This document shows, one piece after another, positions 23,337 to 35,467 of a stretch of DNA of 64,000 nt; positions within the stretch are counted from its first letter, which is position 1, and the number at the start of each line of letters is the position of its first letter. A program made the translations under genes and the position numbers. Origin of the DNA: Chelydra serpentina (lineage: Eukaryota > Chordata > Testudines > Chelydridae); NCBI GenBank assembly GCA_037349315.1, contig JBAIAC010000001.1, positions 930,001-994,000 of the forward strand, given 5' to 3'. The notes under the pieces were generated by a model, which saw nothing but the letters and a program-made list of their open reading frames with translations, ran no database searches and was not told where the DNA came from.

Positions 23337-24740
23337 TTTGTACATAGAATCATAGGACTGGGGGGAACCTCCAGAGGTCATCTAGTCCAGTCCCCTGCAC
23401 TCATGGCAAGACTTAAGTATTATCTAGACCAGAGATGGCCAAACTTACTGACCCGTTGAGCCGCATATGACAATCTTCAAAAGTTTGAGAGCTGAGGTGC
23501 CCCTGCCAGGGTTCAGGGCTTCAGCCCTGTGGGGAGGGGGTTGTTGGGGCTTCGGCCCTGCAGGATGAAGCCATGAGCCCTGGCAGGTGTGCCTTGCAGG
23601 GCTGAAGCCCCAAGACCCCCATCCCTGCTGGGCAGAAGCCAGATGTAGGGTCACATGCTCCACCAGATTTTTGCCAGGGCTTGCTGGCTCCACTTGGTCA
23701 CATGGTACCACCAGGCCCCCTCCGTGCATAGTAACTGCTGGAGCTGGCAAGCTGAGAGCTGCAGCCATGGGGCAAGGCAGTGTGGCAAGCTGCAGGAAGA
23801 GCGGCTGCTTTTGCTGCTGCCTCTCCCTATGGATCTAACACCTGGGACCCGGTGGGAAGTCCTGCTGAGGGTAAGAGGGAGAGCATGCCTGTGGGGCCTG
23901 ACTTAAGCTGTTGGAGGGGGGCAAAGCTTTAAATGTTGCCTCCCCACTCTCAGCAGGCACCAATCGTCTCTGGCAGAAGCCCTAAGCCTCACTGCATGGC
24001 AGAACCCCTAAGCTCCCTCCCTGCCAGTCTAGCAGGTGGAGAATTGGGTGTGGGGGGGGACCACTGCGAGCCTCATTTTAATTGTAAAAGAGCTGCAGTT
24101 TGGCCACCCAGATCTAAACCATCCCTGACAGGTGTTTGTCTAGCCTGCTCTTAAAAATCTCCCAATGATGGAGATTCCACAACCTCCATAGGCAATTTAG
24201 TCCAGTGCTTAAGCACCCTGACAGGAAGTATTTCCTAATGTCCAACCTAAACCACCCTTGCTGCAACTTAAGCCCATTGCTTCTTGTCCTATCCGAGTTT
24301 AAAGAGAACAGTTTTTCTCCCTCCTCCTTGTAACAAGCTTTCACATACTTCAAAACTTATTATGTCCCCTCTCGGTCTTCCCTTCTCCAGACTAAACAAA
24401 CCCAATTTTTTCAATCTTCCCTCCTAGGTCATGTTTTCTAGACCTTTAATCATTTTTGTTGCTCTTTTCTGGACTTTCTCCAATTTGTCCACATCTTTCC
24501 TGAAATGTGGCGCCCAGAACTGGACACAGAACTCCAATAGAGGCTATATCAGCTCAGAGTAGAGCGGAAGAATTATTTCTTGTATCATGCTTACAGCACT
24601 CCTGCTAATACATCCCAGAATGATGTATGTTTATTTTTTTCCAAGTGCTACACTCTTTACTCTGTGATCCACTATGACTCCCTGATCCATTTCTGCAGTA
24701 CTTCTTCCTAGGTAGTCATTTCTCAGTTTGTATGTGTGCA
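23337..24740 (-). mobile_element. CR1 LINE fragment, minus strand, split by a hAT element
   Basis: The tail motif at 23345-23400 ('aatcatagga', 'gtcatctagtccagtcccc') continues after the hAT insertion with the C-terminal ORF2 region (24120-24740, antisense). Homology follows that of other CR1 copies, with many indels. Confidence 0.8.
23430..24111. mobile_element. hAT element (682 bp), GC-rich, inside CR1
   Basis: Ends CAGAGATGGCCAAAC and GTTTGGCCACCCAG are flanked by ATCTAGAC (23422-23429) and ATCTAAAC (24112-24119), 7 of 8. The interior has 'gggcttcagccctg' style palindromic repeats. No transposase was found. Confidence 0.85.
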
Positions 24741-24905
24741 ACTTATAAAGTTTGCAGATGATACCAAGCTGGGAGGGGTTACAAGTGCTTTGGATGATAG
24801 GATTCAAATTCAAAAATGATTTGAACAAACTGGAGAAATTAGGATGAAGTAAATAGGATGAAATTCAATATGGACAAATGCAAAGTACTCCACTTGAATT
24901 CTGAA
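24741..24905 (+). mobile_element. CR1 fragment, plus strand
   Basis: It reads 'tttgcagatgataccaagct', the FADDTKL region of CR1 RT, on the plus strand, directly abutting the minus-strand CR1 copy. It is either a separate insertion or the inverted 5' part of the same one. Confidence 0.7.
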
Positions 24906-26740
24906 TGAGGTGTTCACCAGGGACTTGCTGCAGTTTAATGTATCCACTTCAAATCCACACCGTTAGTTAATTTCCTGGATGTCCCTGAGTAGATAAGCCC
25001 ATAGTAGAAGGGCCAGTCTACACTACAAAATTTTGAGTATACCCCTATGGTGTCATTCCACTTACAGCAAGCTTAAAATCAATCATGGGACATGAGACAA
25101 AGTCAGAGGTCAACAGGGTGGAGTTTTGTAGCTGATTGAACCAAGCCATACTTTAACCATATTATTGAATCATTTTAGGGCCTGTCTACATTATAATTAC
25201 ATTTGAGCTGGGGATCTGGTTACAACACTGTTCCAGCTTGCAGTATAGAAGGAACTTTAACTGTTTTCTGTAACGCTGATTGCTTTATTCCCAGTATGGA
25301 AGATGAATAAGATCTCATCTGGAGTACAAATGGAATTGTGTTGTAACTAGATCCTCTGACTCCCTAGTAATTGTAACACAGATCCTCGCAGAACTGTAAA
25401 GATCAGAAATGTACCATGATTTTATTACATGGTTTAAAGTCATCTTCGTGCCAGGAGCAAATTCAGGGTGAGCGCTCTTATAACTATTGTCAATGCACAC
25501 ATTTTGCTAATGTATGTAGCCATCCCTTAATTTAAATATGAGCAGCACTAGACTGAAGGCTTTCATTTCAGTGAAAGGGGCAATGAGATCAGTTTCTGGT
25601 ACAGTTGCAAAACTCACCACCATCTTGCAGTCACTGTTGTCTTGACTTAATTTTTTGTGAATGGTTTTATTGGTAAATATTGGTTTAAACCAAGGATCTT
25701 TAGTTAGAGGAAGTGGCAGTGTCCTGCTTCTTCATGCTTGCCTGCCTCTCTTTTGTAGCTACTTTGATCCCTCACTGGTAGCTCTTTCTTGGCTTTGACT
25801 GCCTAATGCTTTTCATAGAAGATGTTGCAATTTACGAAGATGCTGCAATTTACGAAGTACTTCCTCAGAAGCCAAATGAGGCAGCCAAGCCTAAAGGGGA
25901 TTTTTATATCTAGAAAATCTAAATTACATAGAGGACATGATGGCCAAGCTTCTAGCCCACAAATGGCCCTATCATATTTGTTCTCTAGCCTGTTTGGAAA
26001 CTCCTGGTTTAAATAAAAACAGCAGTTTTATTTTTTACATCTGTTTTTTTCTAATGGTCTTTTAAGCAGAAAACATAACATTTTGGAAGTCATGTATATA
26101 TTTAAGTTTTAATCTGCCTTACTGGAAAATGATGCTATAACATAAGACCTTCATAGGAATTTGCCCATATAAGGTATACATATTGTAGATGGTTGATTTG
26201 ACAAAAATATTGCACCCTATAGATGCCTGCTAATGCTGCAAATGTTCAATGCTTTCTTAATAGATTTCCATGTTAGTACACCAGCAATTGTAAAATCAGG
26301 CCCCAAAATGGCAGTTGTCTGCAGCTGTGAACTTTTCTTTTCTTTTTTTTTAAACTGGTATTTGAATGAAAGTCATAAAAAATTGCAACTTAACTGTTAG
26401 ACTACAGGAAGGTATTTGAGAAATGTTTCCTGATTCATGCATTCAGTCTGTTAAATGAGAGGTGATTTTGTCCTTTCTTTGTTCATTCCTTTTTTCTAAA
26501 TAGAATCTTTATTTGGCCCTGAAATCTTTTTTACGCTAGATGTAGAATGTTTACTTGTCCGATTCGGTTGCAAATATCTTTTTTTTTTTTTTTAATACTT
26601 TAACTGCATTCCAAGGACTTACTGGAGAAACAGCTATTGGCTGAACGCTTAAAGCATTCTGTGTTAGTCTGTGAGGCTTCTAACTGTAGTAGTGAGACAG
26701 CAGGCAGTTGCGTATATCAGTTGACCTTTGAATACCCTAG

Positions 26741-26827
26741 CCGGAAGTGAAAACGTTCTGGCTTGTCAGCTGTACAAGATCTGGGTGCATGCAGGCAAAC
26801 TCAAGATGGATGCCAAAATTGGTTAGT
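26741..26827 (+). promoter_or_regulatory. RTN4: possible alternative RTN4 promoter and first exon (weak)
   Basis: An ETS-type site CCGGAAGTG (26741-26749) lies 57 bp before ATGGATGCCAAAATTG (26806-26821), which is followed by a GTTAGT donor. The 16-nt coding piece ends with the single G needed to join the common exon at 29881 in phase, which would give MDAKI in place of the Nogo-C leader. There is no homology support and such short patterns arise by chance, so this is a hypothesis only. Confidence 0.2.
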
Positions 26828-28451
26828 TCTTTTTTGTTTTAATATATATACATTCATTTAAAGCTCTCTTGTGAATCCTGAGGCTTTTAATTTGTTCAAA
26901 AGACAAAAACAGTTTCTTGTGGCTCATTTATTTTTTGAGAGGATTTTCAGGTCAAATATATAAGCGCTTGTTTTTGTCACAAAAACAGCTATTGAAACTA
27001 TTCAGCCTTAAAAATAAGAACCTGTGATAGAAAAGACTTTAGAGAATTCAGCAATCAGCCTCTTAGCACGGCATTTGCTTTAAAGGCAAAATGTAACTGG
27101 ATGAGTTCTGCATGTGAGGCATGGATGCTAGCAGTACTATTTTTAGATGTGCCAGATGACAATTCATGCTTACCATATGTAGACAGCTGCACTTGCTTTA
27201 GATTAGGCCTGAAATACTTACATTGAAGGGCTGTAATTGTAGTTTACACAAGTGTAAATTTAAGCAAACACAATTAACATAAGGAAGGATACTGTTTGGC
27301 GTGTCCCGGAGTATGTTTACTTTTTGTGAGTATACTGTGTTTAAAGCCAGCAGGCTGTTTTCACTAATATACAGTTTGGATTTTCTAAATTACCTTCTCT
27401 TGGAGATGTGGGGGAATTTAAAGCAGCTTTTACCTTTTCTCAGTCACATGGACTAAAAGTTACAATTCAATTTTGTAATTGTTTTACAACATAGAATTTT
27501 TTTAGAATATTTACACTATTGCAAAATGAAACAGTATACAAGTGGGACTAGCATTGGGGCTTACATGGTATTTCTCATTTTGAATGGGACAGGGCAGAGT
27601 ATATGTGGGGGAAATGTAAAATGCAAATACAGTTCCAGGTCCAAGTGAAGGAAGGGAGTAGATTGAGGTCACCAATCTTCAGTCATTAATGAAGAAAGTA
27701 TTTGAAGCTAGGGCTCTAGTTTTTTGGAACTCAGTATACAAATGGACCCTCATGGACTACCCCAATTTTAGAATATCTCCCTTTCCAGTGAATGTTACTG
27801 GGAATTTTCCTGATTGCTGAATTATTGCCATTACACTTGTTATTTTTAACTGTGCAGATGTAGTCCTTTACCACTGTTACAAACTGTCCTTATAAAGAGA
27901 CAATAACACACTATTAATGCAGATCTTAAAATAAAAAAATCATGACAATGAAACTATTGTACAAATATATATACAAAAATTGTCAATTTTTTTAGAAGTT
28001 TCAAAGCGTAGAGTTCTTGTCTTTCCAACACCAGATAATTAGTTCAAATCTTGTATTGAAATGATTTCATAGTGTTGAAAGGAAGGCTTCAGTTCCAAAA
28101 TCGCTTATGCGTGTGCAGTTGTATGAATAACTCTATTGGCTTTTTATGTATGATAGTAATACACAGGTATTAGCGGGATCTGTCCCTAAGGTAGCACATA
28201 ATTATGTAAAGTTAGTGCATACAAATTTCCATCAGATTATACATACCACCCAATGTTATTTCAACTGCTTATCTTGTTCTGAATTAATATAGGGATTTGT
28301 TCTGGATTGTGGTTGTTTTGTTAGAGTAAAATTCTTAAGGTAGACAAGATGCTGTTGGAGTGCTAAGCTCACGTAAAGTTTAACACAACCAAATTCAGGC
28401 AGATAAACAAATGTCCTAGTGGTTCTAGAACAGATGATAAACGTAGTAGTC

Positions 28452-28723
28452 CAGGGGTCGGCAACCTTTCAGAAGTGATGTGCCGAGTCTTCATTTATTC
28501 ACTCTAATTTAAGGTTTCGTGTACCAGTAATACATTTTAACGTTTTTAGACGGTCTCTTTCTATAAGTCTTTAATATATAACTAAACTATTGTTGTATGT
28601 AAAGTAAATAAGGTTTTTAAAATGTTTAAGAAGCTTCACTTAAAATTAAATTAAAATGGAAAGTCCCCCAGACCCAGATAGTGTGAGTGCCACTGAAAAT
28701 CAGCCATAGGTTGCCTACCCCTG
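28452..28723. mobile_element. hAT MITE (272 bp)
   Basis: TIRs CAGGGGTCGGCAACC and GGTTGCCTACCCCTG are flanked by TAGTAGTC and TAGTAGTG (7 of 8). A sister copy lies at 46952-47260. Confidence 0.9.
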
Positions 28724-29880
28724 TAGTAGTGCTTCACATTTTGAAAAGACTAGATAACTAGCTAATAATGCTAATAAAGCTTTTTTCTTTTACCCTCTTT
28801 TATATTGAGCTCTGTATCTAATAAATTTTACATAATCACTATTGATGGAGAGGGATGATGCAGAAGAGAAACTCTTCCCCCCACCCCCTCAAGAAATCAG
28901 CTGTGAAGTTAGGCAACTCAAAACTCACCCATGACGTTTCCCATTACATAGCATTGAGAAGTGTATAAAACCTGGTTAGATCAAATACTCCTGCATGCTA
29001 CAACGAAGGTTCTCACTAAATCTGTATACTTCACTTACAAATGCAGCAGACTCAAACCCAGAAAGAGGAAACTTGATATTTTAACCCAGTGGCCAAAGAT
29101 TTACCCAAAGAGCAATTAGTCTGAACAGTAATACTAAAAATGGCATCATGTGTTTCTATGGTTATATAGCATCTACCTTTATGCTCAGTTTACAAATAAA
29201 CATTTTGCCCATCATTGGCCTGCAAATTTAGCTTTGACTGGAAATCAAACTGGGTTCTCCTGAGGTCCCTTCCAGCCCTACATTTCCATGATTGTTCCTA
29301 ACTTTTCATCAACATCATCACCAGTAGAAAAGGTTATGCAAGCCCAATTATGCCTTCAGTTATATTTGTGTAACCAGCCCTGTTGTCTTAAAATGCTGCC
29401 CTCAGTGATATCTGTGCACTTGCCTTCATTGGGTTTACACAGGTGTAGGGGTTTCGAATTCAGTAAACAATTTTGTTGATTAGCCTCAAGAAAAACAGAA
29501 TCTTTTAGCTGTTGGGTGCACTGAGGTACAGGAATAAAAAGCAGTAAAAATGTGTCACTGATGTGAGCAAGTATGACTCGGAATGCTCACAAAGAGCAGA
29601 TTAAGATTTCATTTTGATATAGTCTCTTTTCAGGGCAGAACTGCACTTGAATTTTAGCAAATGCATTTTGGGTAATTCCAACAATCCAGAGTCTAGTGTA
29701 AAACCAGTTCTAACTCTTCCCAGAATGCTTATTGTTTATAATTATAAACTTCTAATAATGTAGAAATATGAAATACTGGGTTCAATTATTTAAGACGTAT
29801 TATTCAGATAAAACAAATGTATACTTGTCGTATGGATGTAAGAGGTCTTGTATTCTAATTTCAGACCTTTTAACTTTTAG

Positions 29881-30088
29881 TTGTTGACCTCCTTTACTGG
29901 CGAGACATTAAGAAGACAGGAGTGGTGTTTGGTGCCAGCTTGTTCCTGCTGCTTTCGTTAACAGTATTCAGCATTGTGAGTGTGACAGCTTACATTGCCT
30001 TGGCCCTTCTTTCTGTGACGATCAGCTTCAGAATATACAAGGGAGTTATCCAGGCAATCCAGAAGTCCGATGACGGCCACCCATTTAG
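29881..30088 (+). CDS. RTN4: RTN4 common exon 1 of the reticulon domain
   Basis: A 208-nt exon (acceptor TTTTAG, donor GTGAGG) encoding [14 protein letters not shown] through GHPF, residues 12-80 of the 199-residue isoform. It starts the reticulon homology domain. Residues 24-61 are a long hydrophobic segment that enters the membrane as a hairpin, and residues 62-80 begin the Nogo-66 loop. The sequence is nearly identical to mammalian RTN4 and clearly distinct from RTN1 ([13 protein letters not shown]) and RTN3 (VHDLIFWRDVKKTG). The exon size equals that of the mammalian counterpart. Confidence 0.98.
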
Positions 30089-31825
30089 GTGAGGTTTTTC
30101 TTTAATACCAAGTACGTTTGTTAGAATAGCACTACAGATGCAGCTAATTGCACTTGAATAGATACACTGTACCAGTGCATGGCAATGTAAAACAGCCTCA
30201 GTACTGTACAATCTCTCTCTCTCAACTGTAGCTACTCTCAAACATGATTTTCACAAAATAATTCCATAGCCTGGACACAAGAAATGGTAAGGAAAATGAA
30301 TTAAGACTGTTTGTCTGGCATAGTGTATTTCTTCAAAAAGGCAAGACAGACTCCAGTAGCACCATAAAACTTTATATATTTATTTCAGTTTGGTTCATTG
30401 AACCTACTTACACATTAATACTTGATTCAGCACTTCAAATATGCTATGACATCAGGTACTAAGCCATTGAAAATGTCATACTTGAATACCTGTAAAGCAA
30501 TTTGTGGTTCGGTAAAGATTAGTAAATACAGCAGAAGATATGTTCTGTTGCTAATTATTCACATTTTGTTATATACCTCTTTCTGAAATCCTTTCTTAAT
30601 AGCATGCTTAACTCTTAGTATGCTAGCATGAATGTGCAATAATGCAGCTACATTCTAAATGAGTCCATTTGGTTGGATTATAAGCAATTTGTTTAGATGC
30701 AATATTGTGACCTGATCAGTGGATAAATCTGAAAACTTGGACTCTAATTAGGAAAACTGTAAACAGTTGAGGTCAATTTTGAAGACTTGGATGACTGAGT
30801 TCATTGAAATCCCCAAAGAGAACAGATGATTAACTTGTTAAATAATAACTGTGCCCACTCCCAAGATTGTGGCATAGGCATAGTTCGTCTGGTGTAGAAA
30901 GTCAGGGAGCTTTGCTATTACTATTGGGTTCATATAGGCCATAGCAGTGCACCTACTGTAGAATTGTGTCTTTAGAGATGTAAACTTCACATTAATGCAT
31001 TAACATAATTATTGAGTGCATGTTTCCTAATCTCACAACCAGCCACATCATCCAAAAACTGCTTTCCTCCTCTCCATTCAAAATATGGTTCAGTCTCCTT
31101 TTCTCCTCCTTCATTTTCCCAGTTTACTTTTCTTCAGCTGTGTTTTTTGTGCTATTGCCAATTCTCTTTTCTAGATAACATTGATATGTGGTAGTTTTTA
31201 AAACCTCTCCTCCATGAGGACAGATGTAGCCTTCCAGTGGAAGAGACTCTGAGGGTCAGTTCTCCCTTCCCTCCCTTCCATTCCTTCAAAACCAAAGCAA
31301 GAGAGGTTTGCTGAGGCAGCTGGTCTGTCCTCCCCTTTGGAATCTCCTCATCTGCACTCTGTAAATGCTTACAGAGGTGGCCAGTCCACCCCCTAAAAGC
31401 CAACAGCTGCCTGCAACAGGCTGGTCCTTTAAATGGGGGTGGGTGAAAACTTTAAGAAGGGGTAATGTTACAGTGCAGACAGATCAGGAAAAATGCATCT
31501 GTGGCTATAGACATTAAAAACATAGACCCACAGTTGTGATAGCATTCAGCAGAACAGTGCAAAATAGGATGCTGGCCAGCCTTAAAGAAGCTGGTTTAAA
31601 AGGGAAAGCCTTTAAATTAAAGGAACAGTCTGCTGGCAGTTGGAGTACTCTGAATGCAGTTTCTCTATTACTGGTTTTTAATCAGTACGAACTGGTTTAC
31701 AATAAGTACATAGTTAACTCCACAACATTTCTAAGATCTGACCTTTTCTTTCTGTCCATACAGTGGATATTCTCATTCAGGCCCTTCTTTCTTATTCACT
31801 ACAAACTGTTCCTCCCTGTATCAGA

Positions 31826-32086
31826 GGGGTAGCCGTGTTAGTCTGGATCTGTAGAAGCGACAAAGGGTCCTGTGGCACCTTATAGACTAACAGAGGTATT
31901 GAAGCATAAGCTTTCGTGGGTGAATACCCACTTCTTCGGATGCAAGCAGTGGAAATGTCCAGAGGCAGATATACCAGCCTCTGGACATTTCCACTGCTTG
32001 CATCCGAAGAAGTGGGGATTCACCCACGAAAGCTTATGCTTCAATACTTCTGTTAGTCTATAAGGTGCCACAGGACCCTTTGTCCA
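31826..32086. repeat. PLE tail inverted repeat (palindrome about 215 bp)
   Basis: The arms 31861-31967 and 31978-32084 are inverted copies with only a few mismatches around a spacer of about 10 bp. Each arm carries the PLE 3' motif 'cataagctttcgtgggtgaa' and 'cccacttcttcggatgcaag'. A single-sided extension with 'gtagccgtgttagtctg' (31832-31848) matches the tail of the PLE at 34530. The near-identical peptides readable from both strands are a consequence of the palindrome. Confidence 0.9.
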
Positions 32087-32219
32087 TTCTTTTTTTAACT
32101 GTTTCAGTTTCCACTACAAGTTGTACTTAACAGTATACTGAAATTCCTTGGGGCAGGGCCTTGTTTAAGCTGTTGGGCACAGTGTTGTGTACATTTCTAT
32201 ACTGCATCAAGATTAAGAA

Positions 32220-32890
32220 TAAGGAAACTCCTTTCTTTACTCCCATCTTAATCCCACATCCTGCAAACCTCATTCATCCTCTGGAAGTCACTGGGTTCCT
32301 GCTGTTAGTGTGAGGATGGAACTGAGGATAATGTGTTCCTCCCTGGCCTCTCCTCTCCCTGACAACCCATACAAAATATAGCTACCGGGACCATGTTTCT
32401 GACCTATTGATCAAGTCATGTTATACACCTCACCATCAAGGCCATGCATGACTCTGCCCCTCCTTCCTTATCCAAGGTTGTCTCTTGCTAGGCTCAGTTC
32501 TGCCAGTATTAGCAGCCTTGATGCCCCATTTGTCCACTTCTCCTCTGTTTCCCCCTCTCCCAGCACTGCTCACTTACCTTGGAATACCGTTTTGAGTTGG
32601 TCCCTATGGCCCTTGCCATCTCCTCTTTTAGATCCCATGTTAAGATCCACTTCTTCTAGAATGCCTACCAGCAATGAATAACAAAAATGTCTTTGTTGTC
32701 CTAATATGCTGTGTGCTAGCTTCATTTATGATGTCCCCTCTTTCCATTCAGACTGGTTGCCCTGCTATATTGCAGTTTGCTTGAACTTAAATTTCAAACT
32801 CCTCAGGGCAGGGAATCTGTCCTCTTTTGTTTGTGGTTTTGTGGGACACCTAGCCCGCTTTTTGAGAATTGTTAAACAATAAATACTTTT
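32220..32890 (+). mobile_element. ancient L2/CR1-clade LINE 3' end
   Basis: The last part ('ctcctcagggcagggaatct' followed by 'aataaatact') resembles 3' ends of vertebrate L2-type LINEs, and the Pro/Ser/Leu-rich frame at 32418-32681 lies where an ORF2 tail would be. Diverged; a similar short tail occurs at about 38350-38430. Confidence 0.45.
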
Positions 32891-33705
32891 TACAGGTAAA
32901 TAATACTTAGCACAACTGTATAAATACTATAAAATACCTCTCATAATTCTAATTACCTGTTAAATAAAATAGGTGTCTTAATGCATAGATGTAGAATAGA
33001 GCTAATTTGCCAATCATGGGGCAGTGTAGAATTGGGTGCCATATTCCAAATAAGCAACATCTCCCCTCTGAGCCCTTACTGGACATGAAACTAAATTTTA
33101 AAATGATCATTTTCTATTTAAAGAATCTAATACTGACCTAGCGACTCTGCTTAGTAGTAGATGGAAAAGGTGGGATATGGAGTGAGGGGTGGGGGCGTGT
33201 GAGAACACTTTAACAGAATTACAGGATTTTTATCTTTCTGATTGGAAAATTCCTAGAACTTTCAGCTAAATCTGACATTAAGCAGAGAGAGGGAGATTGC
33301 ATGGCAGAGTGGAGGAAGTCTGGCCTGTTGCAAATTGCAAACCTTTACCTTTCACTTCCAAAAAGTGGGGTACTAAATCCTTTTGGACCAAAATCCTTCT
33401 CTAGAACATTAACAATCATTTGCTTAAAGAAATTCCATTTAGAAGACTTAGTAAAATGAAGAGTAACTTTATCCATGTCTTCGTGTTGATTATTGCTTAA
33501 AGGTGAGCTACAAAGAATTTTTTTAATACTGCCTTTTCTCTTTCTTGCTCCTTTTTTGCTGCATTAAAATGGGGACGCGACTCACTTAAACCCACAGTTT
33601 AAGAACCGCTGCTATAGAGTCTTCCAGAGCAGAGAAGACCTGATTTAGTAACGTAAAAAACAAGCAGGTAAAGCTTGTCTCATGAATGATTCTTTCATTT
33701 TGCAG

Positions 33706-33844
33706 GGCTTACTTGGAGACTGATGTTGCTGTGTCTGAGGAGCTTGTCCAGAAGTACAGCAATGCTGCACTTGGCCACATTAATGGCACAGTAAAGGAGC
33801 TCAGACGTCTTTTCCTAGTTGATGACTTAGTTGATTCTCTGAAG
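33706..33844 (+). CDS. RTN4: RTN4 common exon 2 (Nogo-66 loop)
   Basis: A 139-nt exon (acceptor TTGCAG, donor GTAAAT) coding residues 81-127, from Arg-Ala-Tyr-Leu to Asp-Ser-Leu-Lys. It completes the Nogo-66 loop, which spans residues 62-127 and is exactly 66 residues, the ligand surface for Nogo receptors. The loop has an N-glycosylation sequon Asn-Gly-Thr at 107-109, where the human protein has Asn-Cys-Thr. The block ELRRLFLVDDLVDSLK is fully conserved. Size and phase equal those of the mammalian exon. Confidence 0.98.
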
Positions 33845-34529
33845 GTAAATGATAAAGCATACAACATACAGCTGTAGATTTGACTTTCCGCAACAGGACT
33901 TAAAAGAGAGGTTTAAATTGAGCTAGTGGTCAAATGTTAAAGGTATTTGGAATGTGCCCATGTCTTTAAAAATCTGAATTTGGGGGTAGCTGGGCATAGT
34001 CTAACTCCTTTCTATTTTTGTTTTTTGGCTCACGTGTCAGCACCAGTAAGTGGCCAGAATCTGGCCCATTGAATTTCTAGATACAGTTTCTCATTCTGCT
34101 AATCTTAAATACGCAAAAGAACATTTATAGCTGTGCATCTTGAGATTACCTAAAGCATTGATGAACATTACATTTCAAATGGCGTTTCTAATTTTCTAAT
34201 GTTGTACAAGCCTCCACCAATAATAGACATGTAAATAGTTCCCTCAACCACCTTTTATATCGTTTCCCTCTGGTCTGGTTCTACCTGTTGCAGTACAGAC
34301 TCCCGCAGTCCCAGGGAGAGGCTACATAACACTGTCATATAATTGAAATCCTTAGCAGCAGGGAGTATTTATACCAGTATTTTTATAAAGATCATGTGGG
34401 TTCTCATTTCTTGCACTTCCCATTTCTGTTTACGTGGTTTCTGTTGTTACAGTAGTCCTCTGGTGAGGTGGTCTAAACAGATCTGTTTCTACTTCTGCGT
34501 GAGTTTCTGCAGTGACTATATTCTGACTG

Positions 34530-35253
34530 GTTTCAGTGTAGTAGCCGTGTTAGTCTGTGTCAGCAAAATGAAAATAAGAAAGAAAAACTTGTAGCACCTT
34601 AGAAACTAACAAATTTATTTCAGCATAAGCTTTCGTGGGTTAGTACCCACTTCATCGGATGCATGGAATGAAATACACAGTAGACAGATATTTATACAGT
34701 CAGAGAAACATGATAAGGTGGAGGTGCATAGACCAACCTTAAGAGGCTAATTAATTGAGAGGAACCATAACAGCAGGGGAAGAAAAACCTTTGAAGTGAT
34801 AAACAAGATGGTCACACAGGTGTGAATGAGGATCGTTAACTTAAGGGAAATAGATTCAATTAACGTAATGGCCGAGCCATTCCAAGTCCTTATTTAATCC
34901 TGAGGTAATGCAATCTAGTCTGCATATCAATTCGAGTTCAACAGTTTCTCTTTGAAGTCTGTTTTTGGAGTTAATCTGTCGCAACACTGCTACCCTCAAG
35001 TCTGTCACTGAGTGATTAGGGAGGTTGAAGTGTTCTCCTACTGGTTTTTGAATGTTATGATTCCTGATGTCAGATTTATGTCCATTTATTCTTTTGCATA
35101 GAGACTGTCCGGTTTGGCCAATGTACATGGCAGAGGGGCATTGCTGGCACATGATGGCATATATCACATTGGTAGATGTGCAGGTGAATGAGCCCCTGAT
35201 GGCGTGGCGGATGTGATTAGGCCCTGTGATGGTATCACTTGAATCGATATCGA
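34530..35253 (-). mobile_element. Penelope-like element, 5'-truncated, GIY-YIG readable
   Basis: It is bounded by a perfect 13-bp target duplication TATATTCTGACTG (34517-34529, 35254-35266). The minus strand (35167-34856) has an uninterrupted 103-codon frame covering the endonuclease: CQQCPSAMYIGQTGQSLCKR, then KPVGEHFNLPNHS, and a C-terminal helix region ending GHYVN. This is the Tyr...Tyr-Ile-Gly, Arg, Glu arrangement of PLE GIY-YIG domains. The reverse transcriptase is lost by 5' truncation. The 3' tail on the low-coordinate side carries the 'cataagctttcgtgggtta' motif. Confidence 0.92.
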
Positions 35254-35353
35254 TATATTCTGACTGCTACCCCTCCTTCTCAATCCTCACACTCAGTCAA
35301 TCCTCTGGGGGAAGAGTACACCACGTCCACACTCAGTAAGAGGGAACTGAACT

Positions 35354-35467
35354 ATAGACCACAGGTTGAAAACCACAGTTCTATGGTAACGACAACCTTT
35401 CATGGACCCCTTACACGTAGTGTGCAGACCCAAGGGGTCTGCAGACCCAGGTTGAAAACCACTGTTC
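35354..35467. repeat. hAT terminal remnants
   Basis: Two copies of 'caggttgaaaaccac' (35362-35376 and about 35449-35463) in the same orientation, the second followed by TG. They match the ends of hAT elements of the CAGTGGTTTTCAACCTG type. The arrangement suggests two overlapping truncated copies. Confidence 0.5.

Larger units (their letters stand above)
11726..29880 (+). other. RTN4: RTN4 intron between the Nogo-C exon and the common exons
   Basis: An 18.2 kb intron with donor GTATTT and acceptor TTTTAG. It holds a PLE, a solo LTR, a DIRS element, CR1 fragments and several DNA transposons, listed separately. The stretches 15266-16637, 22291-22808, 25250-26740, 26830-28443 and 28732-29880 carry no recognised gene or well-bounded repeat. 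Around 25013 and 25182 there are diverged Harbinger-type ends ('cagtctacactac', 'cctgtctacatt'). Confidence 0.8.
30089..33705 (+). other. RTN4: RTN4 intron 2
   Basis: 3.6 kb, GTGAGG...TTGCAG. It contains the PLE palindrome (31826-32086), an L2-like LINE tail (32220-32890) and a hAT-end remnant ('cagtttaagaaccgctgct', about 33593-33612). No other gene-like feature is recognised. Confidence 0.85.

Noticed and set aside
31872..32071. Two 63-codon frames with nearly the same protein on opposite strands
   Set aside because: A direct result of the PLE palindrome, not paired genes.
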